DNA of 64,000 bases, from NCBI GenBank assembly GCA_964538565.1, contig CAZIGW010000055.1, forward strand, positions 1 to 64,000. Reading direction: 5' to 3'. The notes below the pieces were generated by a model. The model ran no database searches and was not told the DNA's origin. It worked only from the letters and a program-made list of their open reading frames with translations. Source of the DNA: CAYVBN01 sp964538565 (GTDB lineage Bacteria; Pseudomonadota; Alphaproteobacteria; Rhizobiales; Xanthobacteraceae). The number at the start of each line of letters is the position of its first letter. Within the stretch, counting starts at the first letter, position 1. Positions 1 through 8,756 of this stretch are shown piece by piece. A program made the position numbers and the translations under genes.

Positions 1-1
1 G

Positions 2-907
2 GGCTTGACGTCTCTCCTCGTGCTGCTCGCTTCGGCGCACGCGCAGGACAAGGGCACGCTCGATCCGAAGCCGCTGCCGCCGCTCGCCCATCCGGACGAC
101 CCCAAGACGCCGGCGAGGGAGCTGTTCGGACGCAAGGCCACGCCCGCGCACATGCACCCGAGTTCGATCGGCTTCTACGCGCACGGCTGCCTGGCCGGCG
201 CCGAGGCGCTGCCGATCAACGGTGATGCCTGGCAGGTCATGCGGCTCTCGCGCAACCGCAACTGGGGCCATCCGGACCTCATCCGCTTCCTCGAACGCCT
301 GGCGGAAAGGGCGCGCAAGACCGCTGGGTGGACGGGCCTGCTGATCGGCGACATGTCGCAGCCGCGCGGCGGCCCGATGCTCACCGGTCACGCCAGCCAC
401 CAGGTCGGGCTCGACGCCGACATCTGGCTCACGCCGATGCCCAACCACGAACTGACCCGCGCCGAGCGCGAAGACATGTCGGCGACCGACGTGGTGGCGA
501 AGGACCGTCGCGACGTCGATCCGCACGTGTGGACGCCCGAGCATGCGGCGCTCATCAAGCTCGCCGCGGAGGATCCGGTCGTCGAGCGCATCTTCGTCAA
601 CGCCGCGATCAAGAAGGCGCTGTGCCGGGCGGCCGGCGACGACCGAGCCTGGCTGCACAAGGGGCGGCCGTTCGGGGGCCACGACTATCATTTCCACGTG
701 CGCATCCGCTGCCCGGCGGACAGCGCGGAGTGCAAGCATCAGGATCCGGTCCCGGCGGGCGACGGCTGCGGCAAGGAGCTCGACTGGTGGTTCCGGGACG
801 CCGTCCTCCACCCCCCGCCCCCGAAGGTGCCGCCGAAGCCGAAGCGGGCGCTGACCATGAAGGATCTGCCCAAGGCCTGCCGGCAGGTGCTGCGCGCACC
901 CGGATGA
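2..907 (+). CDS. mepA: Penicillin-insensitive murein endopeptidase (MepA, peptidase M74), 5' end cut by window
   Basis: Periplasmic zinc hydrolase expected to cut the D-Ala-meso-diaminopimelate cross-links of peptidoglycan. The frame is open to the window edge; a TTG at position 5 could be read as a start, but the hydrophobic stretch ending Ala-His-Ala looks like the tail of a signal peptide, so the true start is probably outside. Counting from the TTG, the M74 motif GHASHQVGLDAD supplies putative zinc ligands His132 and Asp139, and HDYHFH near residues 226-231 supplies the third histidine. An RGG motif precedes the first site. The C-terminal tail is Pro/Lys-rich. The length (about 300 residues) suits MepA. 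No partner genes are visible; the next gene is convergent. Confidence 0.8.
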   Translation, partial: GLTSLLVLLASAHAQDKGTLDPKPLPPLAHPDDPKTPARELFGRKATPAHMHPSSIGFYAHGCLAGAEALPINGDAWQVMRLSRNRNWGHPDLIRFLERLAERARKTAGWTGLLIGDMSQPRGGPMLTGHASHQVGLDADIWLTPMPNHELTRAEREDMSATDVVAKDRRDVDPHVWTPEHAALIKLAAEDPVVERIFVNAAIKKALCRAAGDDRAWLHKGRPFGGHDYHFHVRIRCPADSAECKHQDPVPAGDGCGKELDWWFRDAVLHPPPPKVPPKPKRALTMKDLPKACRQVLRAPG

Positions 908-944
908 GCGCTCGGGACGAGTGAGCCTGCCACGTCAGAACACG

Positions 945-1508
945 TCAGAACACGATGCTGATGATCGCCGACACCACGATGGCCAGCACGATCGCGCAGC
1001 CGATCACCGCCAGCAGGTAGACGCCGTTCTTGTCCTTGGGCGATTTCATCAGGACCGGGAGCCCCTTCCACAACAGATAGATTCCGTAGAAGCCGAGCAG
1101 CGTCAGAATCCGAAGGCCGGGGATCAGCAGGAAGATGCCGGCGAGCCAGCCCGGCGTATAGGAATAGACCGCGAGCTTGAGCGCGTTGTCGAAATTCTTC
1201 TTGCCCGCGAAGGTCGGCGCCAGCATGTCGATGATCATGGCCATCACGTAGACGACCACGAAGGTCAGCAGGTACTCGACGATCGCGTGCGCCAGACCGG
1301 AGCCGACGGACAGGCGCACCGTGCCGACGATCGGCGCCGAAACCCCGATGATGGACAGCCCGATGAAGCGCGCCACCGCCGGGATCGCCGCGAGAATCGC
1401 CACGTAGTTGGTGAACAGGAACGCCGGATCGCCTGGTTCGCGCTCGATTGCCCGCCATTCGGTTTGCGGCGTCAGCAGGATTGATTTCACGCGCTCGACC
1501 ACATTCAT
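945..1508 (-). CDS. Yip1-family integral membrane protein
   Basis: A 187-residue polytopic membrane protein of the Yip1/YIP1-domain type, with about five hydrophobic segments and an N-terminus (MNVVERVKSILLTP) characteristic of bacterial members. Bacterial Yip1 proteins have no firmly assigned activity. The start at 1508 is preferred over an upstream ATG because it has a GGGAGG-like ribosome site about 5 bases before it. It is convergent with the murein endopeptidase gene, with 37 bases between them, and stands alone. The family is clear from the Thr-Pro-Gln-x-Glu-Trp N-terminal motif, but the role is unknown. Confidence 0.7.
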   Translation of the reverse strand: MNVVERVKSILLTPQTEWRAIEREPGDPAFLFTNYVAILAAIPAVARFIGLSIIGVSAPIVGTVRLSVGSGLAHAIVEYLLTFVVVYVMAMIIDMLAPTFAGKKNFDNALKLAVYSYTPGWLAGIFLLIPGLRILTLLGFYGIYLLWKGLPVLMKSPKDKNGVYLLAVIGCAIVLAIVVSAIISIVF

Positions 1509-1611
1509 CCCAGCCTCCCAGTCGTGCGGCCGCATTGGCCTCCGTGGTCCGGAGGGCGAGCGATTTGTGGTGTTTTCGTTGAGCCGCCTCCCCCCGCGAC
1601 ATGTTGGCGCA

Positions 1612-3261
1612 TCATCCGGACGCGATCAACGCCTTTGCGTCCTCGCGGATCATCGCTGCACCCTTTTCTGCGATCATGATGGTCGGCGAATTGGTGTTGC
1701 CGGAGGTGATCGTCGGCATCACCGAGGCATCGACCACCCGCAGCCGATCAAGACCGATGACGCGCAGGCGCTCGTCGACGACGGCGAGCGGATCGCTCGC
1801 AAGCCCCATCTTGGCGGTGCCGACGGGATGAAAGATCGTCGTGCCGATGTCGCCGGCGGCGCGCGCGAGCGCAGCGTCATCGCCGTCCGGGGCGGTGTCA
1901 CGGCCCGGCAGGACCTCGCGCGGCGCGAAGGGCGCGAGCGACGGCTGGGCGGCGATGCGCCGGGCGACGCGGATCGAGTCGGCCGCCACCTGGCGGTCCT
2001 CCCCGGTCGAGAGATAGCGCGGCTGGATGCGCGGGGGATCCGCCGGGTCGGGCGAGCGCAGACGAACGTGGCCGCGGCTCGTCGGCTGCAGATTGCAGAC
2101 GCTCGCCGTGAACGCCGGGAAACGGTGCAGCGGATCGCCGAACTTGTCCAGCGACAACGGCTGGATGTGGAACTGGATATTGGCGCGCGCCCGCGACGGA
2201 TCGGACCTTGTGAACAGGCCGAGCTGCGACGGCGCCATGGTCAAGGGGCCGCGGCGGAACAGGAGGTAGTTGAGGCCCATCCCGGCGCGCCCGCGCCAGG
2301 AATGATAGACCTCGTTCAAGGTGCGCACACCGCTCACGCGGTAGATCATGCGCAGCTGTAGGTGATCCTGCAGATTTTCGCCGACGCCCGCCCGTTCCAG
2401 CACCACCGGAATGCCGAATCCCTGCAGTTGCGCGCCCGGCCCGACGCCGGAGAGCAGCAGCAGCTGCGTCGAGCCGATCGATCCGGCCGCCAGGATCACT
2501 TCGCCGCGGCAGCGCGCGCTGCGCGTAACGCCCGCCCGACGCCAGCGCACGCCGGTTGCGCGCTTTCCCGCGAACGTGACGCCCTCGACAAGACAACCCG
2601 TTTCGAGCCGCAGGTTCGGCCGCCGCAGCACCGGCTTGAGAAACCCGCGCGCCGCCGACCAGCGCCGGCCGCGCTTCTGGTTGACGTGGAAATAGCTCGA
2701 GCCTTCGTTGTCGCCGGTGTTGAAGTCCGCGATCGGCGCGACGCCGGCTTCGGCGGCGGCGGCCCGGTAGGCGTCGAGGATGTCCCAGCGCAGGCGCGGC
2801 GGCTCGATGCGCCATTCGCCGCCGACCGCGTGGTGCTCGCCGGCCCCGAGGAAATGATCCTCGTGCCGCTTGAAATAGGGCAGCACGTCGTCCCAGCCCC
2901 ACCCGGTCAACCCGAGCTGGCGCCAATGATCGTAGTCGGCCGCCTGGCCGCGCATGTAGATCATGGCGTTGATCGCCGAGCATCCGCCGATGACCTTGCC
3001 GCGCGGATAGTTGAGGCTGCGTCCGTTGAGCCCCGGTTCCGGCTCGGTGCGAAAGCACCAGTCGGAACGCGGATTGCCGATGGCGAACAGATAGCCGACC
3101 GGGATGTGGAACCAGATCCAGTTGTCGCGCCCGCCGGCTTCGAGCACCAGCACGCGCGCGTTTGGATCGGCCGAGAGACGGTTGGCGAGCGCGCAGCCCG
3201 CCGAGCCGGCCCCCACCACGATGTAGTCGTATTCACCCTCGATCTGTCCCGGTCCGTCCAT
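1612..3261 (-). CDS. GMC-family FAD-dependent alcohol/choline dehydrogenase-like oxidoreductase
   Basis: A 549-residue flavoenzyme of the glucose-methanol-choline oxidoreductase family, oxidising an alcohol to an aldehyde with FAD. The N-terminal dinucleotide fold GAGSAG (residues 17-22) is followed by LEAGG and the GMC signature around GGCSAINAM. The C-terminal domain has the catalytic HPVGT histidine region and the VVDASVMP...SGNTNSPT segment. An in-frame ATG at 3366 would add 35 low-complexity residues; 3261 is chosen because it places the Rossmann motif about 17 residues from the N-terminus. It is divergent from modA, and the substrate cannot be read from sequence. Choline, polyethylene glycol and other alcohols are all possible. 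Confidence 0.82.
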   Translation of the reverse strand: MDGPGQIEGEYDYIVVGAGSAGCALANRLSADPNARVLVLEAGGRDNWIWFHIPVGYLFAIGNPRSDWCFRTEPEPGLNGRSLNYPRGKVIGGCSAINAMIYMRGQAADYDHWRQLGLTGWGWDDVLPYFKRHEDHFLGAGEHHAVGGEWRIEPPRLRWDILDAYRAAAAEAGVAPIADFNTGDNEGSSYFHVNQKRGRRWSAARGFLKPVLRRPNLRLETGCLVEGVTFAGKRATGVRWRRAGVTRSARCRGEVILAAGSIGSTQLLLLSGVGPGAQLQGFGIPVVLERAGVGENLQDHLQLRMIYRVSGVRTLNEVYHSWRGRAGMGLNYLLFRRGPLTMAPSQLGLFTRSDPSRARANIQFHIQPLSLDKFGDPLHRFPAFTASVCNLQPTSRGHVRLRSPDPADPPRIQPRYLSTGEDRQVAADSIRVARRIAAQPSLAPFAPREVLPGRDTAPDGDDAALARAAGDIGTTIFHPVGTAKMGLASDPLAVVDERLRVIGLDRLRVVDASVMPTITSGNTNSPTIMIAEKGAAMIREDAKALIASG

Positions 3262-3350
3262 GGTCGCATGCCTGCTGGAGGGCCGCAGTCTGCGGCTCGC
3301 GGGCGAGCCTGGCAATGCCCCCGCGTCTTCGGTGCGTGCCGGCCGCGCAT

Positions 3351-3378
3351 TTGACCGGCGGCGCAAGCTTGCTAGGAT
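3351..3378 (+). promoter_or_regulatory. Candidate sigma70-type promoter of the mod operon
   Basis: TTGACC (3351-3356), 16 bases, then TAGGAT (3373-3378), pointing at modA. This would give a leader of about 145 bases that contains a small hairpin, GGGGTGC/GCGCCCC at 3394-3412. No canonical ModE palindrome was seen. The assignment rests on hexamer matches only. Confidence 0.4.
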
Positions 3379-3528
3379 GGGGCTGCGACATGTGGGGTGC
3401 CGTAAGCGCCCCGTCTGGTCGCCGCGAGCGATCGATTCGCGGCCGTCGCGTCATCCGGGATTGTTGGAACCTGCGGATGGGCCGCGCCTGCACGGCGCCG
3501 GCGCATCCCGACGCGTGGAGATCTCCTG

Positions 3529-4317
3529 ATGCGCGCACTCGTTTCCGCGGTGCTTGCCGCCGCCCTTGTGGTCTGTACGGCCGGTGGCACGCCGGGTGTG
3601 ACCGCCGACCGGCCGTTGCTGATCTTCGCCGCCGCTTCGATGAAGAACGCGGTCGACGATGTCGACGCGGCCTTCACCAAGAAGACCGGCCTCAAGGTCG
3701 TGGCCAGCTACGCGGCAAGCTCGGCCCTGATGAAGCAGATCGAGCAGGGCGCGCCCGCCGACGTCTTCGCCTCGGCCGACCTCGACTGGATGGACTACGG
3801 CTCGCAGCACAAGCTGGTGCAAGACGACACGCGCACCAACCTGCTCGGCAACCGGCTGGTGCTGATCGCGCCGAAGAGTTCATCGCTCGGAACCGTCGCG
3901 ATCGGGCCCGGAGTCGATCTCGCCGGGCTCGCCGGCGACGGCCGGATCGCGACCGGGGACGTGCGCGCCGTACCGGTCTGCAAGTACGCCAAGGCGGCGC
4001 TCGAAGCGCTCGGCGTCTGGTCGAAGGCGCAGACGAAGCTCGCGATGGCGGAAAACGTGCGCGCCGCGCTGACGCTCGTCGCGCGCGGCGAGGCGACGCT
4101 CGGCATCGTGTACGAGACCGACGCCAAGGTGGAGCCGAACGTGAAGATTGTGGGCGTCTTTCCCGACAACTCGCATCCGCCGATCATCTACCCGGTGGCG
4201 CTGACCGCGAGCGCGAAACCGGAGGCCCGCCGGTACCTCGAATTTCTCCGCTCGCAGGCCGCCAAGACGATCTTCGAGAAGTACGGCTTTTCCGTCCTGC
4301 TGCGGCCGACGTCATGA
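3529..4317 (+). CDS. modA: Molybdate ABC transporter, periplasmic substrate-binding protein ModA
   Basis: Periplasmic receptor that captures molybdate (and tungstate) for the ModBC transporter. The 262-residue product starts with a signal peptide of about 25 residues and then runs into the ModA core FAAASMKNAVDD, where the Ala-Ser turn forms part of the oxyanion pocket, and YAASSALMKQIEQGAPADVFASAD. A GIVYETDA segment marks the second lobe. The length matches ModA (about 250-260). It is separated from modB by 227 bases holding a palindromic repeat. Genetic context (modB, modC downstream and three molybdenum hydroxylases elsewhere in the window) supports the substrate. Confidence 0.93.
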   Translation: MRALVSAVLAAALVVCTAGGTPGVTADRPLLIFAAASMKNAVDDVDAAFTKKTGLKVVASYAASSALMKQIEQGAPADVFASADLDWMDYGSQHKLVQDDTRTNLLGNRLVLIAPKSSSLGTVAIGPGVDLAGLAGDGRIATGDVRAVPVCKYAKAALEALGVWSKAQTKLAMAENVRAALTLVARGEATLGIVYETDAKVEPNVKIVGVFPDNSHPPIIYPVALTASAKPEARRYLEFLRSQAAKTIFEKYGFSVLLRPTS

Positions 4318-4415
4318 CCGGACGTCCGTCGAAGGGTCCTGATGCGGAGCTGCCTCGTGTTGCGCAGCCGGCGATATGATCGGCTTGCTCGGATCGGCCA
4401 CGCGCGCTGCGTGCG

Positions 4416-4491
4416 CCCTCGCCCCGGCGGGGAGAGGGCCTGCGCCTCACCCGGCTCGCTGCGCTCGCCGACCTCTCCCAACGGGAGAGGT
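4416..4491. repeat. Palindromic intergenic repeat (REP-like) between modA and modB
   Basis: Three nested symmetries: CCCTCGCCCC...GGGGAGAGGG at 4416-4438, a GGCTCGCTGCGCTCGCC core around 4453-4469, and a perfect 9-base inverted repeat ACCTCTCCC/GGGAGAGGT at 4471-4491. I recognise this architecture from dispersed intergenic elements of alphaproteobacterial genomes. It lies inside a transporter operon, where its transcript could fold and uncouple modA from modBC expression. Confidence 0.7.
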
Positions 4492-4544
4492 GATTCCCCG
4501 CGGCTGCATCCCGTCGTCACAGCAGGCGACTGCGCCTCGGAAGG

Positions 4545-5252
4545 GTGACGGCGGCCGTGCTCGAACTCTCTCCGGACGAATGGACCGCTCTGCAGCTGTC
4601 GCTGCGGATCGCGCTCGTCGCCACCGCCAGCGCGCTGCCGTTCGGCATCGCCGTCGCGTGGCTGCTCGCGCGCAAGTCCTTCTGGGGCAAGTCGCTGCTC
4701 GACGGGCTCGTGCATCTGCCGCTCGTTCTGCCGCCCGTCGTCACCGGCTATCTGCTGCTCGTCGTGTTCGGCCGCAAGGCGCCGGTCGGCGCGTTCCTCG
4801 CCGACACGTTCGGCATCGTGTTCTCGTTCCGCTGGACCGGAGCGGCGCTCGCCTGCGGCGTCATGGGTTTCCCGCTGCTGGTGCGCGCCGTACGGCTGTC
4901 GATCGAGGCGATCGACCGCAAGCTCGAAGGCGCGGCGGCGACGCTCGGCGCGAACCGCTTCTGGGTCTTCGCGACCGTCACGCTGCCGCTCGCGCTGCCC
5001 GGGATCATCGCCGGAATCGTGCTGTGCTTCGCCAAGGCGCTCGGCGAGTTCGGCGCCACCATCACGTTCGTGTCCAACATTCCGGGCGAGACGCAGACGC
5101 TGTCGGCCGCGATCTACACCTACACGCAGGTGCCGGCCGGCGACGCGGCGGCGCTGCGCCTCGTGCTGGTGGCGATCGCGCTCTCGATGCTCGCGCTCGT
5201 CGCCTCCGAATGGCTGGCGCGGCGCGCCGGCGCGCGCATCCATGGAGAATAG
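4545..5252 (+). CDS. modB: Molybdate ABC transporter permease ModB
   Basis: Inner-membrane permease forming the molybdate channel; 235 residues with five or six hydrophobic segments, the normal size for ModB. The start is a GTG giving MTAAVLELSPDEWTALQLSL, which matches the ModB N-terminus. The cytoplasmic coupling (EAA) loop is visible as EGAAATLGANRFWVFATVTLPLALPG, and the segment AKALGEFGATITF, typical of ModB/CysTW permeases, follows. The last 11 bases overlap modC, indicating translational coupling. No strong ribosome site is seen, and the palindromic repeat lies about 55 bases upstream. Confidence 0.92.
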   Translation: MTAAVLELSPDEWTALQLSLRIALVATASALPFGIAVAWLLARKSFWGKSLLDGLVHLPLVLPPVVTGYLLLVVFGRKAPVGAFLADTFGIVFSFRWTGAALACGVMGFPLLVRAVRLSIEAIDRKLEGAAATLGANRFWVFATVTLPLALPGIIAGIVLCFAKALGEFGATITFVSNIPGETQTLSAAIYTYTQVPAGDAAALRLVLVAIALSMLALVASEWLARRAGARIHGE

Positions 5253-5940
5253 GATGCTCGAGGTCGACGTCGAAAAACGCCTCGGCGACTTCGCCCTGAC
5301 CGCCAAGTTCGCGACGAAGGGCGGCGTCACCGCGCTGTTCGGCCCGTCGGGCGCCGGCAAGTCGACGATCGTCAATCTGGTCGCCGGCCTGCTCACGCCG
5401 GAGCGCGGCCGCATCGTGCTCGGCGACACGGTGCTGTTCGACGGAGCGGTGAAGATCAACGTGCCGCCGTACCGACGCCGCATCGGCTGCGTCTTCCAGG
5501 AGGGACGGCTGTTTCCCCACCTGTCGGTGCGCCGCAACCTCGACTACGGCCGGTTCATGTGCGGACTTGCGCGCGACGAACAGGTCGAGCGTCACGTCAT
5601 CGGGCTTCTCGACATCGGCCATCTCCTGGACCGCCGGCCGGGCCGGCTCTCGGGCGGCGAACGCCAGCGCGTCGCCATCGGGCGTGCGCTTCTGATGCGT
5701 CCGCGCCTCCTGCTGCTCGACGAGCCGCTCGCGTCGCTCGATGCGGCGCGCAAGCGCGAGATCCTGCCCTACCTGCTGCGGTTGCGCGACGAGGGCGGCG
5801 TGCCGATGATCTACGTCAGCCACGAGCCGGCAGAAGTGAAGCGCATCGCCACCGCGGTCGTCCGCGTCGAGGACGGGCGCGTCGTGGCGACCGGCGGCCT
5901 CGACCTGCTTCAAGCCGCGACCGCCGACATGCTGGCATAG
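5242..5940 (+). CDS. modC: Molybdate ABC transporter ATP-binding protein ModC (short form)
   Basis: ATPase energising molybdate uptake. The 232-residue product contains Walker A (GPSGAGKST), the Q-loop region CVFQEGRLFPHLSVRRNL typical of ModC, the ABC signature LSGGERQR, Walker B (LLLLDEPLASLD) and a switch histidine in SHEPAE. The usual ModC of about 350 residues carries a C-terminal TOBE/MOP molybdate-sensing domain, which is absent here: the stop follows the ATPase core directly. The start may be ATG 5242, overlapping modB, or ATG 5254. Confidence 0.9.
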   Translation: MENRMLEVDVEKRLGDFALTAKFATKGGVTALFGPSGAGKSTIVNLVAGLLTPERGRIVLGDTVLFDGAVKINVPPYRRRIGCVFQEGRLFPHLSVRRNLDYGRFMCGLARDEQVERHVIGLLDIGHLLDRRPGRLSGGERQRVAIGRALLMRPRLLLLDEPLASLDAARKREILPYLLRLRDEGGVPMIYVSHEPAEVKRIATAVVRVEDGRVVATGGLDLLQAATADMLA

Positions 5941-5986
5941 CCTGTCGCCGAACGTCGTTCCCGCGCCCGAAGCCCAGGTCGGCACC

Positions 5987-6808
5987 ATGTTCCCGCCCGA
6001 ACGCATCGTCTGCCTGACTGAAGAGACCGTCGAAACGCTCTATCTCCTCGGCGAGGAGCGGCGGATCGTCGGCGTCTCCGGCTATGCGGTGCGTCCCGCG
6101 CGGGTGCGGCGCGAGAAGCCGCGCGTCTGCGCCTTCATCACGGCGGACTTCGAGAAGATCCTGGCGCTCGCGCCCGATCTGGTGCTGACGTTCTCCGATC
6201 TGCAGGCCGACATCGTCGCCGAGCTCATCCGCCGTGGCGTCGCGGTGCACGCGTTCAACCAGCGCACGCTCCCCGGCATCTTCGCGATGATCCGCACGCT
6301 CGGCGCGCTCGTCGGCGCGCCCGGGAAGGCGCAGGCGCTCGCCGCGTCGCTCGAATCCCGCCTTGCCGACGTGCGCCGGCGCGCTGCGCTGCGATCGCCG
6401 CGTCCGCGAATCTATTTCGAGGAATGGGACGAGCCGATGATCTCGGGCATCGGCTGGGTGTCGGAGCTCGTCGAGGCGGCCGGCGGGATCGACGTGTTCG
6501 CGGGGCTCGCCGGGCGTAAGAGCGCGAGCGAGCGCATCGTCACCCCCGAGGAGGTGATCGCCGCGCGGCCCGACATCATCATCGGCTCGTGGTGCGGCAA
6601 GAAGTTCGTGCCGCCGAAGGTCGCGGCGCGGCCGGGCTTCGCACAGGTGCCGGCCGTGCGCGAGGGCTGGCTGCGGGAGATCAAATCGCCGCTGATCCTG
6701 CAGCCGGGTCCGGCCGCATTGACCGACGGTCTCGACCAGCTCGTGCGCATCATCGAGGACTGGCACGCGGCCGCAGAGGCGAGCGATCAGCGGCGCGGCG
6801 CCGGCTGA
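5987..6808 (+). CDS. BtuF-like corrinoid-binding protein without signal peptide (COG0614)
   Basis: A 273-residue member of the periplasmic-binding fold used for vitamin B12 and iron chelates. It starts PERIVCLTEETVETLYLLGEE, the standard beginning of a BtuF/TroA-like domain, but has no hydrophobic leader at all, so it looks cytoplasmic. The two lobes are visible, with LALAPDLVLTFSDL in the first and ARPDIIIGSWCGKKF in the second. It follows modC by 46 bases on the same strand and overlaps the end of the oppositely oriented binding protein by 22 bases. Family members like this are annotated as cobalamin-binding proteins; the actual ligand is not proven. Confidence 0.75.
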   Translation: MFPPERIVCLTEETVETLYLLGEERRIVGVSGYAVRPARVRREKPRVCAFITADFEKILALAPDLVLTFSDLQADIVAELIRRGVAVHAFNQRTLPGIFAMIRTLGALVGAPGKAQALAASLESRLADVRRRAALRSPRPRIYFEEWDEPMISGIGWVSELVEAAGGIDVFAGLAGRKSASERIVTPEEVIAARPDIIIGSWCGKKFVPPKVAARPGFAQVPAVREGWLREIKSPLILQPGPAALTDGLDQLVRIIEDWHAAAEASDQRRGAG

Positions 6809-7659
6809 TCCGGCAGCGCCGCCATGACGCCTCCGAGATATTCGAGCGCCGCGACCGCGGCCGGCCCGCCGCACAGCGTATAGCGCGTCGGCAGCGCGAT
6901 CCGGCGCTGCTGAGGATAAAGCGCCTTGAGCGCCGGATGCGTGAAGAGAAGCGCGCCCTGGTCCTCCGTCTCCGACGGCGGATCCTTGAAGAACATCAGG
7001 TCGGGGTCGAGCAGCAGCAGGCGTTCGAGCGAGACATATCCGCCGTTGCCGCCGGGACTGCCGGGCGGCGGATGCAGCCCCGCCTCCGCCAGCACGGCTG
7101 CCGCGAGGCTCGCGGTCCCGGCGGTGAAGCCGCCGCGCTCGACGACGAGCGCCGTCGAAAAGGCCGGCCGCCGCAGCGCCGCGAGCCGGGCGCGCGCCCG
7201 ATCGAGCCGGCCGACCAGCGCCTCGCCCCGATCCGGGTGACCGAGCAGCGCCGCGACCTCGCGGATCTGCGCGCGCGCGGCGTCGAGATCGTCGACAAGC
7301 GCGATGTCCACGACCGGCACGCCGAGCGAGCTCAGCAGCTGGCGCGTCACCGGCCGGTCCCAGGGTCCGACCAGCACCAGATCGGGCTCGAGCGGCAGGA
7401 CCGACTCGGCCTGCCATTCGAGCCGGCGGAACTTTCGCGCCTCGACGGCCACGACCGACAGGCGCGGATCGGTCGCGTAGGGCGACAGTCCGGCGATCTG
7501 CTGCGGATCGGCGAGCGCGACGACAAGCTGGTCGGCGCAGATGTTGAAGGAGACGACGCGACGCGGCGCCGCCGCCCCGGCCGACACCGGCAGGCCCGCG
7601 GCGAGCGCAAGGCACGCCGCCGCAATCCTCACACCGGCTTTGCGCCGCCAGAGCGTCAT
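6787..7659 (-). CDS. Iron-chelate/cobalamin ABC transporter periplasmic binding protein
   Basis: A 290-residue secreted binding protein of the BtuF/FhuD family (COG0614), with a clear signal peptide (Arg-rich start, AACLALAAGLPVSAGAAA) followed by RRVVSFNICADQLVVALADP. Helical backbone and second-lobe segments (EPDLVLVGPWDRP, LLLLDPDLMFFKDPP) are typical. An upstream ATG at 7677 is possible, but 7659 gives the more standard leader. It is divergent from the permease/ATPase pair and surely their receptor. Cobalamin, ferric siderophore or heme are all possible; the neighbouring cytosolic BtuF-like gene tilts the guess to a corrinoid. Confidence 0.78.
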   Translation of the reverse strand: MTLWRRKAGVRIAAACLALAAGLPVSAGAAAPRRVVSFNICADQLVVALADPQQIAGLSPYATDPRLSVVAVEARKFRRLEWQAESVLPLEPDLVLVGPWDRPVTRQLLSSLGVPVVDIALVDDLDAARAQIREVAALLGHPDRGEALVGRLDRARARLAALRRPAFSTALVVERGGFTAGTASLAAAVLAEAGLHPPPGSPGGNGGYVSLERLLLLDPDLMFFKDPPSETEDQGALLFTHPALKALYPQQRRIALPTRYTLCGGPAAVAALEYLGGVMAALPDQPAPRR

Positions 7660-7745
7660 CCAGCATCGTCCCTTCACGCCGAATTAGCCGCCGACCGCAT
7701 TGGACCGCAAGCCGGAACCCTGTAGGAAGACGCCCGGAGAGGACG

Positions 7746-8756
7746 ATGGCACCCCGAACATCCGGCCGGCGCCTCACGCTGGCGCTGGCGCTGCTCATTG
7801 GCCTGCTGATGGTGGTTTCGCTCTCGGTCGGTCCCGCGGGCCTCTCGCCGCGCGCGGCGATTGCCGGCTTGATCGACGGTCAGGGCCCCGCCGGCATCAT
7901 CGTGCGCGACATCCGACTGCCGCGCACCCTGCTTGCCGTGCTGATCGGCGCGACGCTCGGGCTTTCGGGCGCGGCGCTGCAAGGGCTCCTGCGCAATCCG
8001 CTCGCCGAGCCCGCCTTGTTCGGCGCCCCGCAGGCCGCCGCCGCCGCGGCCTCCACCCTCATCGGCTTCGGCCTCGCCTCGGCGACGTCGTTTGCGGTGC
8101 CGCTCGCCGGCATCGCGGGTGCGCTCGTCTCGATCGGCGGTCTCGTCGCGATCGCGGGCCGGCGGGCAAGCCTGACCGTGACCCTGCTCGCCGGCCTCGC
8201 GCTTGCGAGCTTCGCGGGCGCGGCGACGGCGCTCGCGCTCAACCTCGCGCCCAACCCGTACGCGGCGCTCGAGATCGCGTTCTGGCTGCTCGGCTCGCTC
8301 GAAGACCGCAGCAGCGACCATCTCTTCATCGCGACGCCGTTCTTCGTCGCGAGCTGGATCCTGCTCGCCTGGAACGCGCGCGCCTACCGGGCGCTCACGC
8401 TCGGCGAAGACGCCGCGCAGTCGCTCGGCGTCGACATCGGCCGCACGCGGATGACGGTGGTGACCGGCGTCGCGCTCGGCGTCGGCGCGGCCGTCGCGGT
8501 CGCCGGATCGATCGGGTTCATCGGTCTTGTCGCGCCGCATCTCGTGCGACGCGCCGTGGGTTCCGATCCGGCGCGTGTCCTGCTGCCCGGCACGCTCGTG
8601 GGCGCGGCGCTGCTGATCGCGGCGGACATCGCGGTGCGGATCGTTCCGGCCGCGGTCGAGCTCAAGGTCGGCGTCGTCACCGCACTCATCGGCGTGCCGT
8701 TCTTCCTCGCCATGATCTTCGCCGAGCGGCGCACGCTCGAAGGGACGCCGTCGTGA
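7746..8756 (+). CDS. FecCD/BtuC-family ABC transporter permease
   Basis: Inner-membrane permease for iron chelates or cobalamin; 336 residues with about ten hydrophobic helices, as expected for FecCD. Signatures include DIRLPRTLLAVLIGATLGLSGAALQGLLRNPLAEP near the N-terminus and GSIGFIGLVAPHLVRR toward the C-terminus, the most conserved stretches of the family. An AGAGGACG purine run lies just before the ATG. The last bases (GTGA) overlap the start of the ATPase gene. It is divergent from the matching periplasmic binding protein, 86 bases away; no cobalamin riboswitch could be recognised in that short gap. Confidence 0.88.
   Translation: MAPRTSGRRLTLALALLIGLLMVVSLSVGPAGLSPRAAIAGLIDGQGPAGIIVRDIRLPRTLLAVLIGATLGLSGAALQGLLRNPLAEPALFGAPQAAAAAASTLIGFGLASATSFAVPLAGIAGALVSIGGLVAIAGRRASLTVTLLAGLALASFAGAATALALNLAPNPYAALEIAFWLLGSLEDRSSDHLFIATPFFVASWILLAWNARAYRALTLGEDAAQSLGVDIGRTRMTVVTGVALGVGAAVAVAGSIGFIGLVAPHLVRRAVGSDPARVLLPGTLVGAALLIAADIAVRIVPAAVELKVGVVTALIGVPFFLAMIFAERRTLEGTPS

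Noticed and set aside
3379..3528. Molybdenum-cofactor riboswitch in the modA leader
   Set aside because: Only a small hairpin is visible; the conserved multi-stem arrangement could not be recognised.
7660..7745. Cobalamin riboswitch upstream of the BtuC-like permease
   Set aside because: The 86-base gap is too short and no B12-box pattern was found on either strand.
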